From: Undaria pinnatifida
Taxonomy: Eukaryota > Sar > Phaeophyceae > Laminariales > Alariaceae
NCBI GenBank assembly: GCA_012845835.1
Contig: JABAKD010000019.1
Span: forward strand, 12,665,344-12,729,343
Reading direction: 5' to 3'
DNA: 64,000 nt
Position 1 is the stretch's first letter. Each line of letters begins with the position of its first letter. Made by a program: the position numbers and the translations under genes. The notes beneath the pieces are model-generated. The model did not search any database and was not told the DNA's origin. It saw only the letters and a list, made by a program, of their open reading frames with translations. This document shows positions 12,601 through 21,492 of this stretch, in pieces.

Positions 12601-13006
12601 ATTTCGTCCATACTTCTTGTCTCACCGCGGCGCCGGCAGCAGAGTTCGAGGGAGGCGTTAACGTCGTCGACGGTGACGCGGGACCCACCAAAACAAAACA
12701 AACTAAACCAATAGAATTTACCTCCTTGACTGACCGCCCTCCACACTAACAATATAGTCTAGTAAGGCCAACAGAGGGCTTGACGCGACCAAAAACACCG
12801 GTTTCCTACGTATCGTACACCTCGTACCATATTTTCCGTCTTACCTCGGCGCCACGGAGTTCCAAGGAGGCGTTGATGTCGTCGACGGTGAGACGGGATC
12901 GCTTGCCGCGAGCGCGAAAGTTATCTGCGTCATTCACGACATCGAGGAGGTGGTACTCGGTCGAGGCCGACAGGAAGGAAAGCACGTCCGGAGACACTTT
13001 GCCCAC
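694..13006 (-). CDS. TAF6: TAF6, TFIID/SAGA subunit (10 exons found; two or more missing)
   Basis: TAF6 pairs with TAF9 through a histone fold in the TFIID and SAGA transcription complexes in the nucleus. Exons seen, in transcript order: 12845-13006, about 11943-11877, 11398-11278, 9629-9512, 8468-8348, 6704-6597, 5868-5663, 4683-4577, 1926-1772, 1260-694 (stop at 694-696). From 11398 onwards all splice phases agree and every intron is GT-AG. The first exon carries most of the histone fold (motif SRLTVDDINASLEL). Exon 11398-11278 has the family HWLAVDGQQPLLPQNP motif. Later exons form the TAF6 HEAT region: LRTDPGLQQLLPHL, LDRLLPPVMSCLL, HWKVRDYAAGLLRAI, SKTPLTTLYGSIRGL, then LGPLPVEQTL. The last exon is a Ser/Thr/Gly/Asn-rich tail. 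Missing are the N-terminal exon (start and helix 1) and a middle exon between 12845 and 11943, because the phases there do not join. Identity is firm; the tail's exact end is less so. Confidence 0.87.
3043..3232 (-). repeat. SINE-like family 2, copy 1
   Basis: The plus strand shows poly-T (about 3047-3067) followed by TCCTCCGGCGGATGGGG, then TTTAGCTCACCACACTT and a CGTATTTTCATACG hairpin, ending in CTAGCTGGCGCACCCTTCG. Read on the minus strand the element therefore ends in a poly-A tail, as expected for a retroposon. Near-identical copies occur at 3430-3620, 24815-24955 (opposite strand), 44330-44500 and, diverged, about 61665-61765. Confidence 0.7.
3430..3620 (-). repeat. SINE-like family 2, copy 2
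   Basis: This matches copy 1 almost base for base from its poly-T to TAGCGTAAGCTGTCCCTATCA and lies about 390 bases away in the same orientation. Either the locus was duplicated or two insertions used the same neighbourhood. It lies in the TAF6 intron between exons 4577-4683 and 1772-1926. Confidence 0.7.
4161..4472 (+). repeat. Minisatellite, four units of about 77 bases
   Basis: Four direct repeats contain CAACTGGAAACCCGTGTTTG, then a GGGGACAAAATTACTTGG segment, then GGGAGGGGTTCGGGGGCTCT. They differ only by small indels. Single, more diverged units are dispersed at about 22460-22540, 33726-33805, 34226-34305, 36860-36945 (inverted) and 59735-59815 (inverted), so the array grew from a mobile-element end. 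The open frame through it is a by-product. Confidence 0.85.
5325..5645 (-). repeat. tRNA-derived SINE family 1, copy 1
   Basis: On the minus strand the head contains a tRNA-like A-box region (GATGGAGTTGTAGGCGA) and a clear B box (GGGTTCAAGTCTC). The body follows: GGGGACTTTTTC, GCGGAAAGCGCAAGAGCG, TGCTGAACCCTAC and CACCTGTGACCACGGCTTGT. It is the most diverged copy and has no clear poly-A. It sits in a TAF6 intron. Confidence 0.75.
8650..9440 (+). repeat. Satellite array, about 96-base unit, eight or more copies
   Basis: Degenerate tandem units read TGCCAAGCGATTTTACCGGC, then ACTATAGAGGGCAACCGGC, then ACTACTCCGCACACTGCC, then ACTGTAGGYTATTCCCATC. The array fills much of the TAF6 intron between exons 8348-8468 and 9512-9629. 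A 32-residue repeated open frame runs through half of it but breaks later, which argues against a protein. Related single units flank the inverted-repeat elements at 14.0, 15.45 and 32.1 kb, so the array probably derives from such an element. Confidence 0.85.
10311..10490. mobile_element. MITE of 180 bases with 26-base terminal inverted repeats
   Basis: The ends read CAGGAGGTGGCCCTATATAG and, inverted, CAGTAGGTGGCCCTATATAG; the inverted repeats match at 25 of 26 positions. A TA dinucleotide lies on each side (10309-10310, 10491-10492), as for Tc1/mariner/pogo-type target duplications. The interior holds further TATAGTGCGGGT repeats and no coding capacity. It lies in the TAF6 intron between exons 9512-9629 and 11278-11398. 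Confidence 0.85.
10556..10857 (+). repeat. tRNA-derived SINE family 1, copy 2, with 26-base poly-A tail
   Basis: The head contains GGGCGATTGGCGGGTAATGG and a B-box-like AGTCGAGCCCC. The shared body (CGAGTGCATACTCGTATAAA, GGGACTTTTTCTTGTG, GCGGAAAGCGCGAGAGCG, CTGTGACCACGGCTTGTCC) leads into an uninterrupted A tract at 10832-10857. The long intact tail suggests this is a fairly young insertion. Confidence 0.85.
12626..12684 (-). pseudogene. Partial duplicate of the TAF6 histone-fold exon (decoy donor)
   Basis: On the minus strand this repeats the end of exon 12845-13006 (TCACCGTCGACGACRTYAAC and onward) with about ten differences, including a small insertion that breaks the LELRGAE frame. A GTGAGA donor-like site and about 40 bases of related intron follow. 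It lacks the 5' half and an acceptor, so it is read as a relic of a local tandem duplication, not an alternative exon. Confidence 0.75.
12845..13006 (-). CDS. TAF6: TAF6 exon encoding the histone fold
   Basis: This 162-base exon encodes 54 residues in phase 0, with acceptor CTATCAG and donor GTAAGA. It covers helices 2 and 3 of a TAF6-type histone fold: VSPDVLSFLSASTEYHLLDV, then the loop-2 and helix-3 sequence RSRLTVDDINASLELRGAE. Known family members follow this with a PLYGF-type motif, which was not found downstream, so the next exon is unresolved. A partial duplicate of the 3' half of this exon, including its donor, sits about 220 bases downstream at 12626-12684. Confidence 0.85.
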
Positions 13007-13189
13007 CTGATAGCAGAAGTTGTGCAAAAAAAGGAACGGGAACGGCGGCATTGACGCAAAAGAAAAAATTGGAATATTCCCTTGTTTCCCAGGAAGCGAA
13101 CAAAAATTATTGCTACACATGCACTTCTTATTGGGTGGCGCATGCATAGTAGGTGCGCGCGCGCGCGGGGGGTAATCATCGTATCACGC

Positions 13190-13390
13190 ATGGATGTAGT
13201 CCGCAGTCCGTAGGACCATGGTCCCTCACATCCCTGCAATATCGGGATGGAGCACGTCGAGTTTTCACCAGCCAGGCAGACATCGCGTGCACCAAGCGCG
13301 AAGCTCCTTGAGGTGTCGGGCGAGTCGCACAAAGGGTCAGCTGCATTTTGCTGGGAAACGCTTATGAGGCGGACTTCGGCACCTGGTGCG
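13190..13390 (+). repeat. Dispersed short element family X
   Basis: The shared core runs GACCATGGTCCCTCACATCC, then GGAGCACGTCGAGTTTTCACC, then CAGGCAGACATCGCGTGCACC, then AAGCGCGAAGCTCC. Other copies in this orientation are at about 47144-47285, 48650-48800 and 52190-52370. Reverse-orientation copies are at about 575-715, 45580-45690 and 51190-51325. Several copies stop against a run of G (or C on the other strand). Confidence 0.75.
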
Positions 13391-13999
13391 TACATTGTTG
13401 CATATGATAGCGTCGAATAACTTGGCGTATTTTCCGGTCGTGGCCACTTCCAGAGACAGCAATGGGCACAATATGTAACTGCCTCGTGCGTGCATTGCCA
13501 TATGCCTGGTACCAGGGCACACACCCTACGTGATACCTGATTCCCATCGGGGGGGGGGGGGGGGGGGGGGTACTCGTTTGCTACATGTCTTAGTAATTTG
13601 ACCATTGACCACGCATCCCTTTCGAGACGGAGCACCAATCCGACCCCTAACAGCGACAGCTCCAACAATTGGGCGCCCGCTACGTTTCTTACACCTGGTA
13701 TACTACAAGGAAAAAAAATGATTATCGTATCTCCGTCCTCTTAGGCCGCCTGTGGCCATCATCTATCTCCTGGGATAGCGATCGTACTATCGTTACTATC
13801 TGATGTACCAAACTGACCCCCATCGGTCTATTTTCCCCATCTCATATTCTTAACACATCCGGTTCCTCCTTGTACAGTACACATTCTCCCACTATTTGGG
13901 TCCTACTCTCGTAAGCCCTGCCACAAACGCGAGAGTGCCTGTGAGTTCACTTCGCACTGATGGGAACAACAGGCAGTGGCAGCATGCGGAGGAGTGCAG

Positions 14000-14290
14000 G
14001 TTGCCGCCATAATGCCGGCATTTCCGGCTGGCACATACCGGCACTATACAGGAACCACTGCTATATATACTCGTGTCATACTGGTATGTGCCAGGTATGT
14101 ATAATACATGTATGCGACTTGGCCCAGATTCAACTACAAACCCTAACCCCACCTACCACTACCCCTATAACCCCGACCGCCTGGGTAATTTCTCGTGACG
14201 GAGATACAGTGAGGAGGTACAGTGGTGGTCCCTTTATATAATAGCGCCGGTACGTGCCAGCCGGAAACTGGCACTATAGCTGCAGCCGGC
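14000..14290. mobile_element. Short inverted-repeat element
   Basis: TTTCCGGCTGGCACATACCG at 14021 is matched in inverse at 14244-14267 (GTACGTGCCAGCCGGAAA), and weaker pairing continues outwards for about 25 bases. The interior has no coding potential. Its arms share CCGGCACTATA words with the satellite at 8.7-9.4 kb. Confidence 0.65.
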
Positions 14291-15521
14291 ACTACTTCGC
14301 ATACTGCCATTGCTAGGGCTGTGGGTTTGGGCACTACAAATAAAAAGTCGCCAGCTAGTTACTATTTGGCTAGGTAGCATAGTTAGCTGTGGCGGTGTCA
14401 ACTATCCAACCATTTTCCGCATTTAGGATTGCGTGCGTGTAGGAAGGCTTGCCAATTTTCCCTGGTTCATGAGGTCAAATCCTGAAGCCGGGACTTTCCC
14501 CAACGTGATCTAGTATACCAGGTATATAATTATGTCTCTAGTTAGTTTGTTCAGCGTCCAACGGGCAACGAGCGCCTCTGGCTTGGGTGTTTGAGCGATG
14601 CCCGTCCTGAGCTGCATGTCTATTTCAGCAAAAGACCGTAAGGCTCAGGAATGAAACCTCGTGGAGCACACAAATTGGTTTTGTGTGTTTGTTGCAAACT
14701 CATCCAATACCACGGAGGGTAGCTATGGAGGTATCCCATGGTGTTCGCTCATAGTAGCTCAACCCTTGATACGAACCGTTCTTGAATCGCCGACGACGAA
14801 TAATTTTCTCTCTGCTCCTGGGTTAGAATAGATCCCAGTTTATTTTCTTTAGTATTTAAGGGTTAGTTCTCGAGAACACCGCAGGGAGGTGTGAATCTCC
14901 ATTGTGACCCACATATCAGCATATTTCGTGTTATTTTACTGGCGGTGTGCCACTGCGTGCCGCACGAGTATTTATCGTTACGACATATTTTAACACCAGT
15001 GAGAGAACCCAAATGGGGACGGCATGTCCAAAATTCTGGTGCATCCAAATAAAGTCTTACAAATTGAGACGATTTTTTTCGTTATCAAACCCAAAGCTAA
15101 ACTTGGCCGATTCTTAACACTTATTGAGTGTAAGATTATGCTCGAATGCGGCGGCGCTTTCAGCGACATCCTCGCAAGGCGCCTCCGGCGGGCCCTCCGG
15201 GGGCGCCTCCAGCAGGGCTCCCTCGGCCGGGGGGGGCTTTTCACCTGACTTTAGTCGACTATAGTAGTGGCCTGGCTAACGCCAGCCAACTAGTCGACTA
15301 AAGGAGCGAGTTGGCGGCGGGTCTCACGGGGACGCCTCCAGCGGGGCCCCCTACCAGTGACTTTAGTCGACTAGTTGGCTGGCGTCAGTTGGTTCACAGC
15401 CAACAACGAACTAAGTGGGAACTCCAGCCAACTCACAGTCCAAGCCACTGCTGGTTGCTCCCATCTGTGCCAATAGATTTCACAGTCAGTCGCTATGACC
15501 TATAAAGCGGGCAACCGCCAC

Positions 15522-15630
15522 TATTACGGGGGACCATAGTAAATAGGACCAAATATTGTCAGTCAAAATAGGGAAATATATTGGTTTTTGTGTGTACCGT
15601 AGGTCCTATTTACTATGGTTCCCCGTAATA
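15522..15630. mobile_element. MITE of 109 bases, nearly perfect terminal inverted repeats
   Basis: The left arm TATTACGGGGGACCATAGTA, continuing AATAGGACC, pairs with the right arm GGTCCTATTTACTATGGTTC, continuing CCCGTAATA, with one mismatch in 29. Only about 50 bases separate the arms, so the element would fold into a strong hairpin. No coding capacity. Confidence 0.85.
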
Positions 15631-18600
15631 CGAGTTCTCAGCCTGCCTACTACTATCGAGGATGTAGTTTGAACTGTAAACCATTCCGTCCGCCAAGTCG
15701 TAAACACTACGCCGTATAATACGTACAGCAGCAGTAGTTGAGTTCTGCTGTAACTGACTTTCGACTCTCGAGACACAAGGTTTGGGCCTGCACTGCCGGT
15801 GTTGCTGATGCTGCCGCTGATTGCAATCATCAAGCGGCCAAGCGGTGCACGCAAAAAAATGTTGGAGGCGACGCCAACGACTGGAACGAAGTCTACCGAT
15901 AGAAATATTGGAATATTCACTCATCCTACTGCTGATACTGCTACCTGTACTGACTCGCCACCGCCGAGTAACCGACTCTACCTGGTACTCTGTACTGCTT
16001 TGCCTGGTATATAAATACCAGGTACGCGTGTAAGAGCGAAAGAAGGCCCTTGCCTCGCGAGAGGACATCCTTCTCAGATGCGGCTCAAATAGCCGCCGGT
16101 CCCACCGAGAAAAAAGGGCATCATGGCAGTAACATACTATCGATCTGTCAACGTTTTCTCGTGGCGTGATCAGAGGCTACCGAAAACTAACGCCTGAACA
16201 AACAGCACAGCATGTAAAGAGGAGGTTTTGCCCTTGCAGAGGGTGGCAGCAACTCTTTTCGGCGAAGGTCCGTCGCCAAGAACATTTGGTGTACAACTCC
16301 ACAATCTCGATATAAACGTTGCTCCTTTTAGACTGGAAAACAAATCTATATCAATTCCAAGTAGTTTGACGCCAAAAACGAGGGTGCAGCACTCTTTTTG
16401 ATGTTTGGTGTTTTTAAACATGATTAGGGTGGCGCAAACTTGTCGTCACCTGCGCTGCGGCTGTGACGATACGGAGCGACTCGTGGGATACGAGGGGTGG
16501 TAGCTGCTCTGACATGCTTCAGTCGTGGATGGAGAGGCCGGCAAGGAAGTGTATCGGCTGAAGGTGCCTCGTGCTGTGAGAATGCTTTTCTCGACAAAGA
16601 TGAGAAAACGGGGGAGTGCCATATATCAGGAAGGCTTTTCCAAAAAACGTTACATATTGTAATATTTATTTGACACGAACCGACGAACCAAACGTTACAC
16701 CCCTAAAAAATGCACTCTTCCAAGCCTATCTGGATTTCTCGACAATGTATACCTGGTACAGGGCAAGAGCCCAGCGACGCGTCTATGGAAAGCTCTCGAC
16801 AATACATTTTTCAAACCCGCCATGCTGGTTTCGTGAGCTTCCCTTGTTTTGGAGAAATTGTCTTCGAAGTTCATCCCAGACGTGCTCGTATAGTCTCGTC
16901 TATATTTATTTCGTGTTTTACGTCGTGACGAACGCACTTTATTTAAAAGTTATTTATTGTACCGGTTGTACTGGTCACACGGTACACAGTTGGTACACAG
17001 CAGTACACCAGTTCGCCAGCTAATAATCGGCCGCAGCGCCTCGGGGCCCAGGAAAGACACGTGAGTCTGGGGGTATAAGGGCGGGTACCAGGAAGGGGTC
17101 GAATTTTACTTGCTAGAAACGAGGAAGAAGCGCAAGAAAGCTGCACGCCATTTCAGCTCCCTGGTAGATAATTATATACTTCGAAGTATGTATGCTATTA
17201 TTATTATTGATGATATTATGTGGGAGGTTCCATGGACCAGATTACCGGACTCGACCGCCAGGAATGTCAGCAAGGAAGGGGAGAAAGGGGAGCGGTTTCC
17301 AGAGAAGAAGTGCATAAGGCATATCCGATATACCCGATAGGAACAAAAATCCGGAGGGAGTTTGCCGGCATCCGCGGCCGGAGAAAGGTGTTCGTGGGAG
17401 AGGTACGACGTATAGTCTAGTCTTCTATTATTGTACGACTTTCAGAAACCCGCACTGGCAAGTAAGGTATCCAAACGATGATTGGGAGCTGAATCATCAA
17501 CAAATCCCACGGGATTTGGCGGCAGCTTCAGTTTCAATCGGGTGTCTGAGATAAATTTATTGGAAGGCCGGATGAAACCTGGGAAGAGGTAAATAAATCG
17601 TCAGCAACTAAAAACGGGAAAATCAATCGGCGACCTTAAGCTCAAATCGTTCTTATTACACGGCGGATCTGGCTGGGAAGGGTAGAAGCTCCGTTGGCCG
17701 AGGCAACATTCTTCGAAGCTCTGGAGGATACCAAACATGGGGGGGTGTTGCGGAGGGGACGCGGGAGCACTGATAGGCTGGGATGGACGACGCGTTTCAT
17801 TTAGATAGAGCGGTTTCGTCCGCTGAATTGTAACGTCGGACCCCAGGGGTATTGCAAATTGCATACTCTTGAACTCATACGTATTAGTAAAGTAGTACGA
17901 AGTATTATACTAAACACTCCTCACGTGAAGAAGAAAAAAAAAGGTAAAGAAGTGAGAAGGCAACAACTGTTGTAGTCTATACATCTGGGTGCATAAGCAA
18001 CGGTTCGCTGGTACACACATCGTTCCCCTGTGCTTACGAGACTCATTAACTGCTTCTAACCAACTTGCTAGTAGCCTGGGAGTTTGGGAAATCCATCGCG
18101 AGCTGGGTGGGAATCTAGGAGATGTTGAAGGTATTCCTAGGACTTGCCAGGTTCTACCTGGTACGTGTACAAGCTCTCACGGCGGCAAGGTGAGAACTAT
18201 ATCCAGCGAGAAAGTAGAATGACAGAGGTCCGACTCGCTGCTGTAAAATTAAGAGTTGAGGGTATAGTCTGAGGTCCAACTGCCGAGGGTGGCCCCCAGA
18301 GGTAACGACATTAGAGTAAAGGTGAGTCTATGGCGAAGCGACGTCCACGAAAGAAGACAAGCACCGCAGGCGTGTACAAGTCTTCGAGGAAACGTCTACT
18401 ATAACAAGACCTTCAGAACTGCACCACCATTGTTATTATTTTGGGAGATAAGTATCGTAGTGCGCGAAAATTAGTGCAGTAATTTGTTCTAAAGGTTCTT
18501 TGGTGACCACTCACCACCCAGAAGGTTCATAGATGACCAATCACCCGGATGATCCAACTTGGATAAAGCCAAATTACGATCCTCGGCCGTTTAGAGTTGC

Positions 18601-18631
18601 TTGGTGTATTTCAATTTGACCTCCTGCGTTT

Positions 18632-19597
18632 TTGGCGATTGACGTCTCACTCTGGCTGTATGACCTTGAGCATGTCGGAATGGAGCAGAGTAAGACTTAT
18701 CATTGTGTTTTTCGCATGGTTGTGGATGGCAAGGTAGGACTGATTATGGCCGTTCATGTAGGTGACATTGTGATTGCAGGATCGGACGAGGCATGCAGAG
18801 ACTTCCATGCCGCATATAATACTATGTTTCCCACGAATAACCTAGGCGAGTTAACTTGGTATACTGGTTGTGCTTTCAAGCGTAACTGGGAATTAGGCAC
18901 GTCGGAGATCACGCAGAAGGCGTTCGTTGAAAGCATGCTGAATCGTTTTGGTGTGAACTCGTCCTCTGACATCCCCGCAACCCCTGGCGTTGAACTAGGT
19001 CCGAGAGAGGAGGGCGAACCAAAGGGAGACTGGCCGCACAGGGAGGCTGTGGGCAGTCTGATGTGGCTGTCGACCATGACGCGGCCAGACATCTCGAACG
19101 CGGTGCGTGCTGTCGCGCGCCATTCTCACAACCCCACCAACAGGCACTGGAAAGCAGTTCTAAAGATCATGGCATACCTCTACGGGACAAGGGGTATGGG
19201 TTTGACTTTTGTAAGGGGTTCGGGATTAGATTTGACTGCCTATAGCGATGCTGATTACGCTGATAAGTCGAATGACAGGCGCTCGGTGTCGGGGACGGCA
19301 ATTACCTTGGGGGGTGCTGCCGTCAGTTGGGCAAGTAGCACGCAGAGGTGCGTTACGTTGTCTACAGCAGAAGCAGAGTATGTAGCCCTGGGTGAAGGGG
19401 TGAAGGAGGCTCTGTTTACGGGGGCACTATCATCTTTCATTTGTCCAGAGCTAGCCGGTTCATGTGTCCGAGTTTTTGAAGATAATCAGGGGGCCATAGC
19501 ACTGGCTGAGAACCCTTTTAGTTCTGCGCGGAGCAAGCACATAGATGTGCGGTTGGTTCCATTTCGTCCGGGACTTACTTCATGCAAAGAAAATTGA
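18632..19597 (+). pseudogene. Ty1/copia retrotransposon fragment (RT end and RNase H)
   Basis: The frame encodes the C-terminal part of a copia-type reverse transcriptase and the RNase H domain. Recognisable motifs: VGLIMAVHVGDIVIAG at the catalytic loop, GSLMWLSTMTRPDI, AYSDADYADKSNDRRSVSGT, STAEAEYVALGEGVKEA, FEDNQGAIALAENP and SKHIDVR. The usual [YF]VDD catalytic motif reads HVGD, so one metal-binding Asp is lost. The frame shifts just after SKHIDVR; the expected continuation lies in another frame with stops. The 5' part (gag, integrase, most of RT) is absent and no LTR pair was identified. It is a dead copy between TAF6 and the LHC gene. Confidence 0.9.
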
Positions 19598-21492
19598 TAT
19601 TTAATTCGTAGCTTCGGAAGAGCAGCGCGCGGATATTTAAATTTTGACGAAATCTCTTGCTGCGACCCCTTTTAAACCTCACCGTATGATAAGTTTTGGT
19701 TGAACCTACCTTTGGGTGATGAGTAAGGGGTGTGAGCATTATTCGATGAGTACCATGTTTGAGTCATGCGAGGAATAATTTGTCAGGCCGCCACCCCACG
19801 CTACTTTGAGGGGCATGGGTGAGTAGGGCGCTAATTGACATTTTAGTTTCTGGCCATGGTCATCGTTTGAATGCGGCCATCGTTACAATCACTAGTCTAA
19901 TGGTTTGGAAGAACACTTATAGCCCGGATCATGGATGGGACAACTGCAGATGGTTACGCCCGAAAAAATCAGCAACTGCGCCCTCTTTTCGAGAATAGTT
20001 TTCTCGCAAGTAGTCTTCAAGACAACATTGTTCGCAGTGCACAGGGGGAAAGGATTTCATAAAACACGGTCCGAGAGTCTGCAGACCGACCAAAAGTCGA
20101 CGAGCGAGCACAATCTAACATCCAGGCGTCCAGGAAAAGCTCACGGCAGCACGAGTATCAATCGCCGTGCCGCACGGTGCGTCTTACACAGCTTTACATT
20201 GCAGTTTTAGGCAGCCGGTAAATTCCTGGGACAGATCCTGAATTCGTCAGATATTTTCGACATGTTTTTCATCTCAAGCCCTGAACGCGTCCTTTGAAAA
20301 AAGGGCAAAAACAAAGGCAGCGACATCGCCCAAAACCCGACCAGACGCCGGAGGGCCATGAACATGAAGAACGAAGAAAGGGATGTGACAAGTGTAACGC
20401 CTCTGCCAGATGGCAGGGCCAGATACCGGGCACCCACAGCGGGAGGTCCTCCCAAATTCGGCCACCAAGAACAGAAAAGGAAAAAAAACAAGTGTATCGT
20501 CTAATTCGTGTGCCAGGAGACGTAGCCCAATCGCATGAATAATCACCGCGATGATACCTTAAACCCGGCAGAAGCACCAGACAACAAATCAGGCAAGGTG
20601 TGTCGTATGAAAAAGAAAAAACGCCACAAAAAAAGGGGTTCCCCTCCCCCCTAGAGCTTGAGAACGCCTCCCAGTCGTTGGCGTCCACTCACAAGCCCCC
20701 CCCCCCGCCCCCCCCCCCTCAGCATGTACCCATATGTCGCGCAAGCGACTAATAATCTCGCGCGGCACTTTTTAGCGCGGTTAGATCCAATCAATACATT
20801 GAAAGAAACTCGCGTCGCGACGTGCATGAAACGCCTCGTGGAGGACGGGGGCAAAGCCGCAGGCAGTAGGCGGGAGAAGAGGATAGCCGGGACAGCATGA
20901 GAGGACATCAGACTGCTGCCGACACACGCAAGGCTGCCGCCCCAACTTTATAACACGCCTCCAAACTTGCACGCAAACCTCGCAAGAGAAAAGCCCGGAG
21001 ATGCACAGACAGGCGTATTTTTGCCAAATCCCTAAAAGCTCGCTCGAATCATCAGGAGCATGGTATAATAGGTTAAGGTACTGTGATAGCTTCTGTTCCC
21101 ACCCAGAACATCTACGTGGCATGCATGTTGACACGCGATAACACGACACGACACACCCTGCCGAAAAAAAGAAAACGCAAGGTTGCCGCTGCCGCCCGCC
21201 CGACCCTTCAACCCTCCCTCTCCCTCCCCCCCTTCCCACAACAAAGTCGGGCAGGAAGGAAGGTGATCGCCGACCGAATAGCGGCCAGTCACTAACCACC
21301 AGGTGGCAAAGCGAGGCGAGCGTGTGACTCCAAAACTACCGCAACCGTAAAAGTAACCGCAAAAAAAGTAACCGAAAACGCGACCAACCGTAACCTGAAA
21401 CCTTCCCAACGGCAACCAACGCTTCACCGTCAAAACTTCACGCTATCTAGCGGTCGCAAATTTTCGTTTTGTCATTTTTTGGTTTAAGGTTT
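19598..21492. other. Downstream copia relic and LHC 3' flank
   Basis: About 100 bases after the copia frame still resemble the element's end in a shifted frame with stops. Beyond that no repeat or gene was recognised. Low-complexity C-rich stretches occur near 20698-20720. The segment just left of 21492 is the expected 3' UTR of the LHC gene. Confidence 0.35.

Larger units (their letters stand above)
13007..18600. other. Repeat-rich region upstream of the recognised TAF6 exons
   Basis: No conserved gene was recognised here, although the missing N-terminal exon of TAF6 should lie here or further right. Contents: a dispersed-family copy (13190-13390), an 18-22 base G run near 13550, two inverted-repeat elements (about 14000-14290 and 15522-15630), isolated satellite-like units (about 15450-15530) and several TACCAGGTA sites. 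Open frames on both strands are short and show no recognisable domain. Confidence 0.4.
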
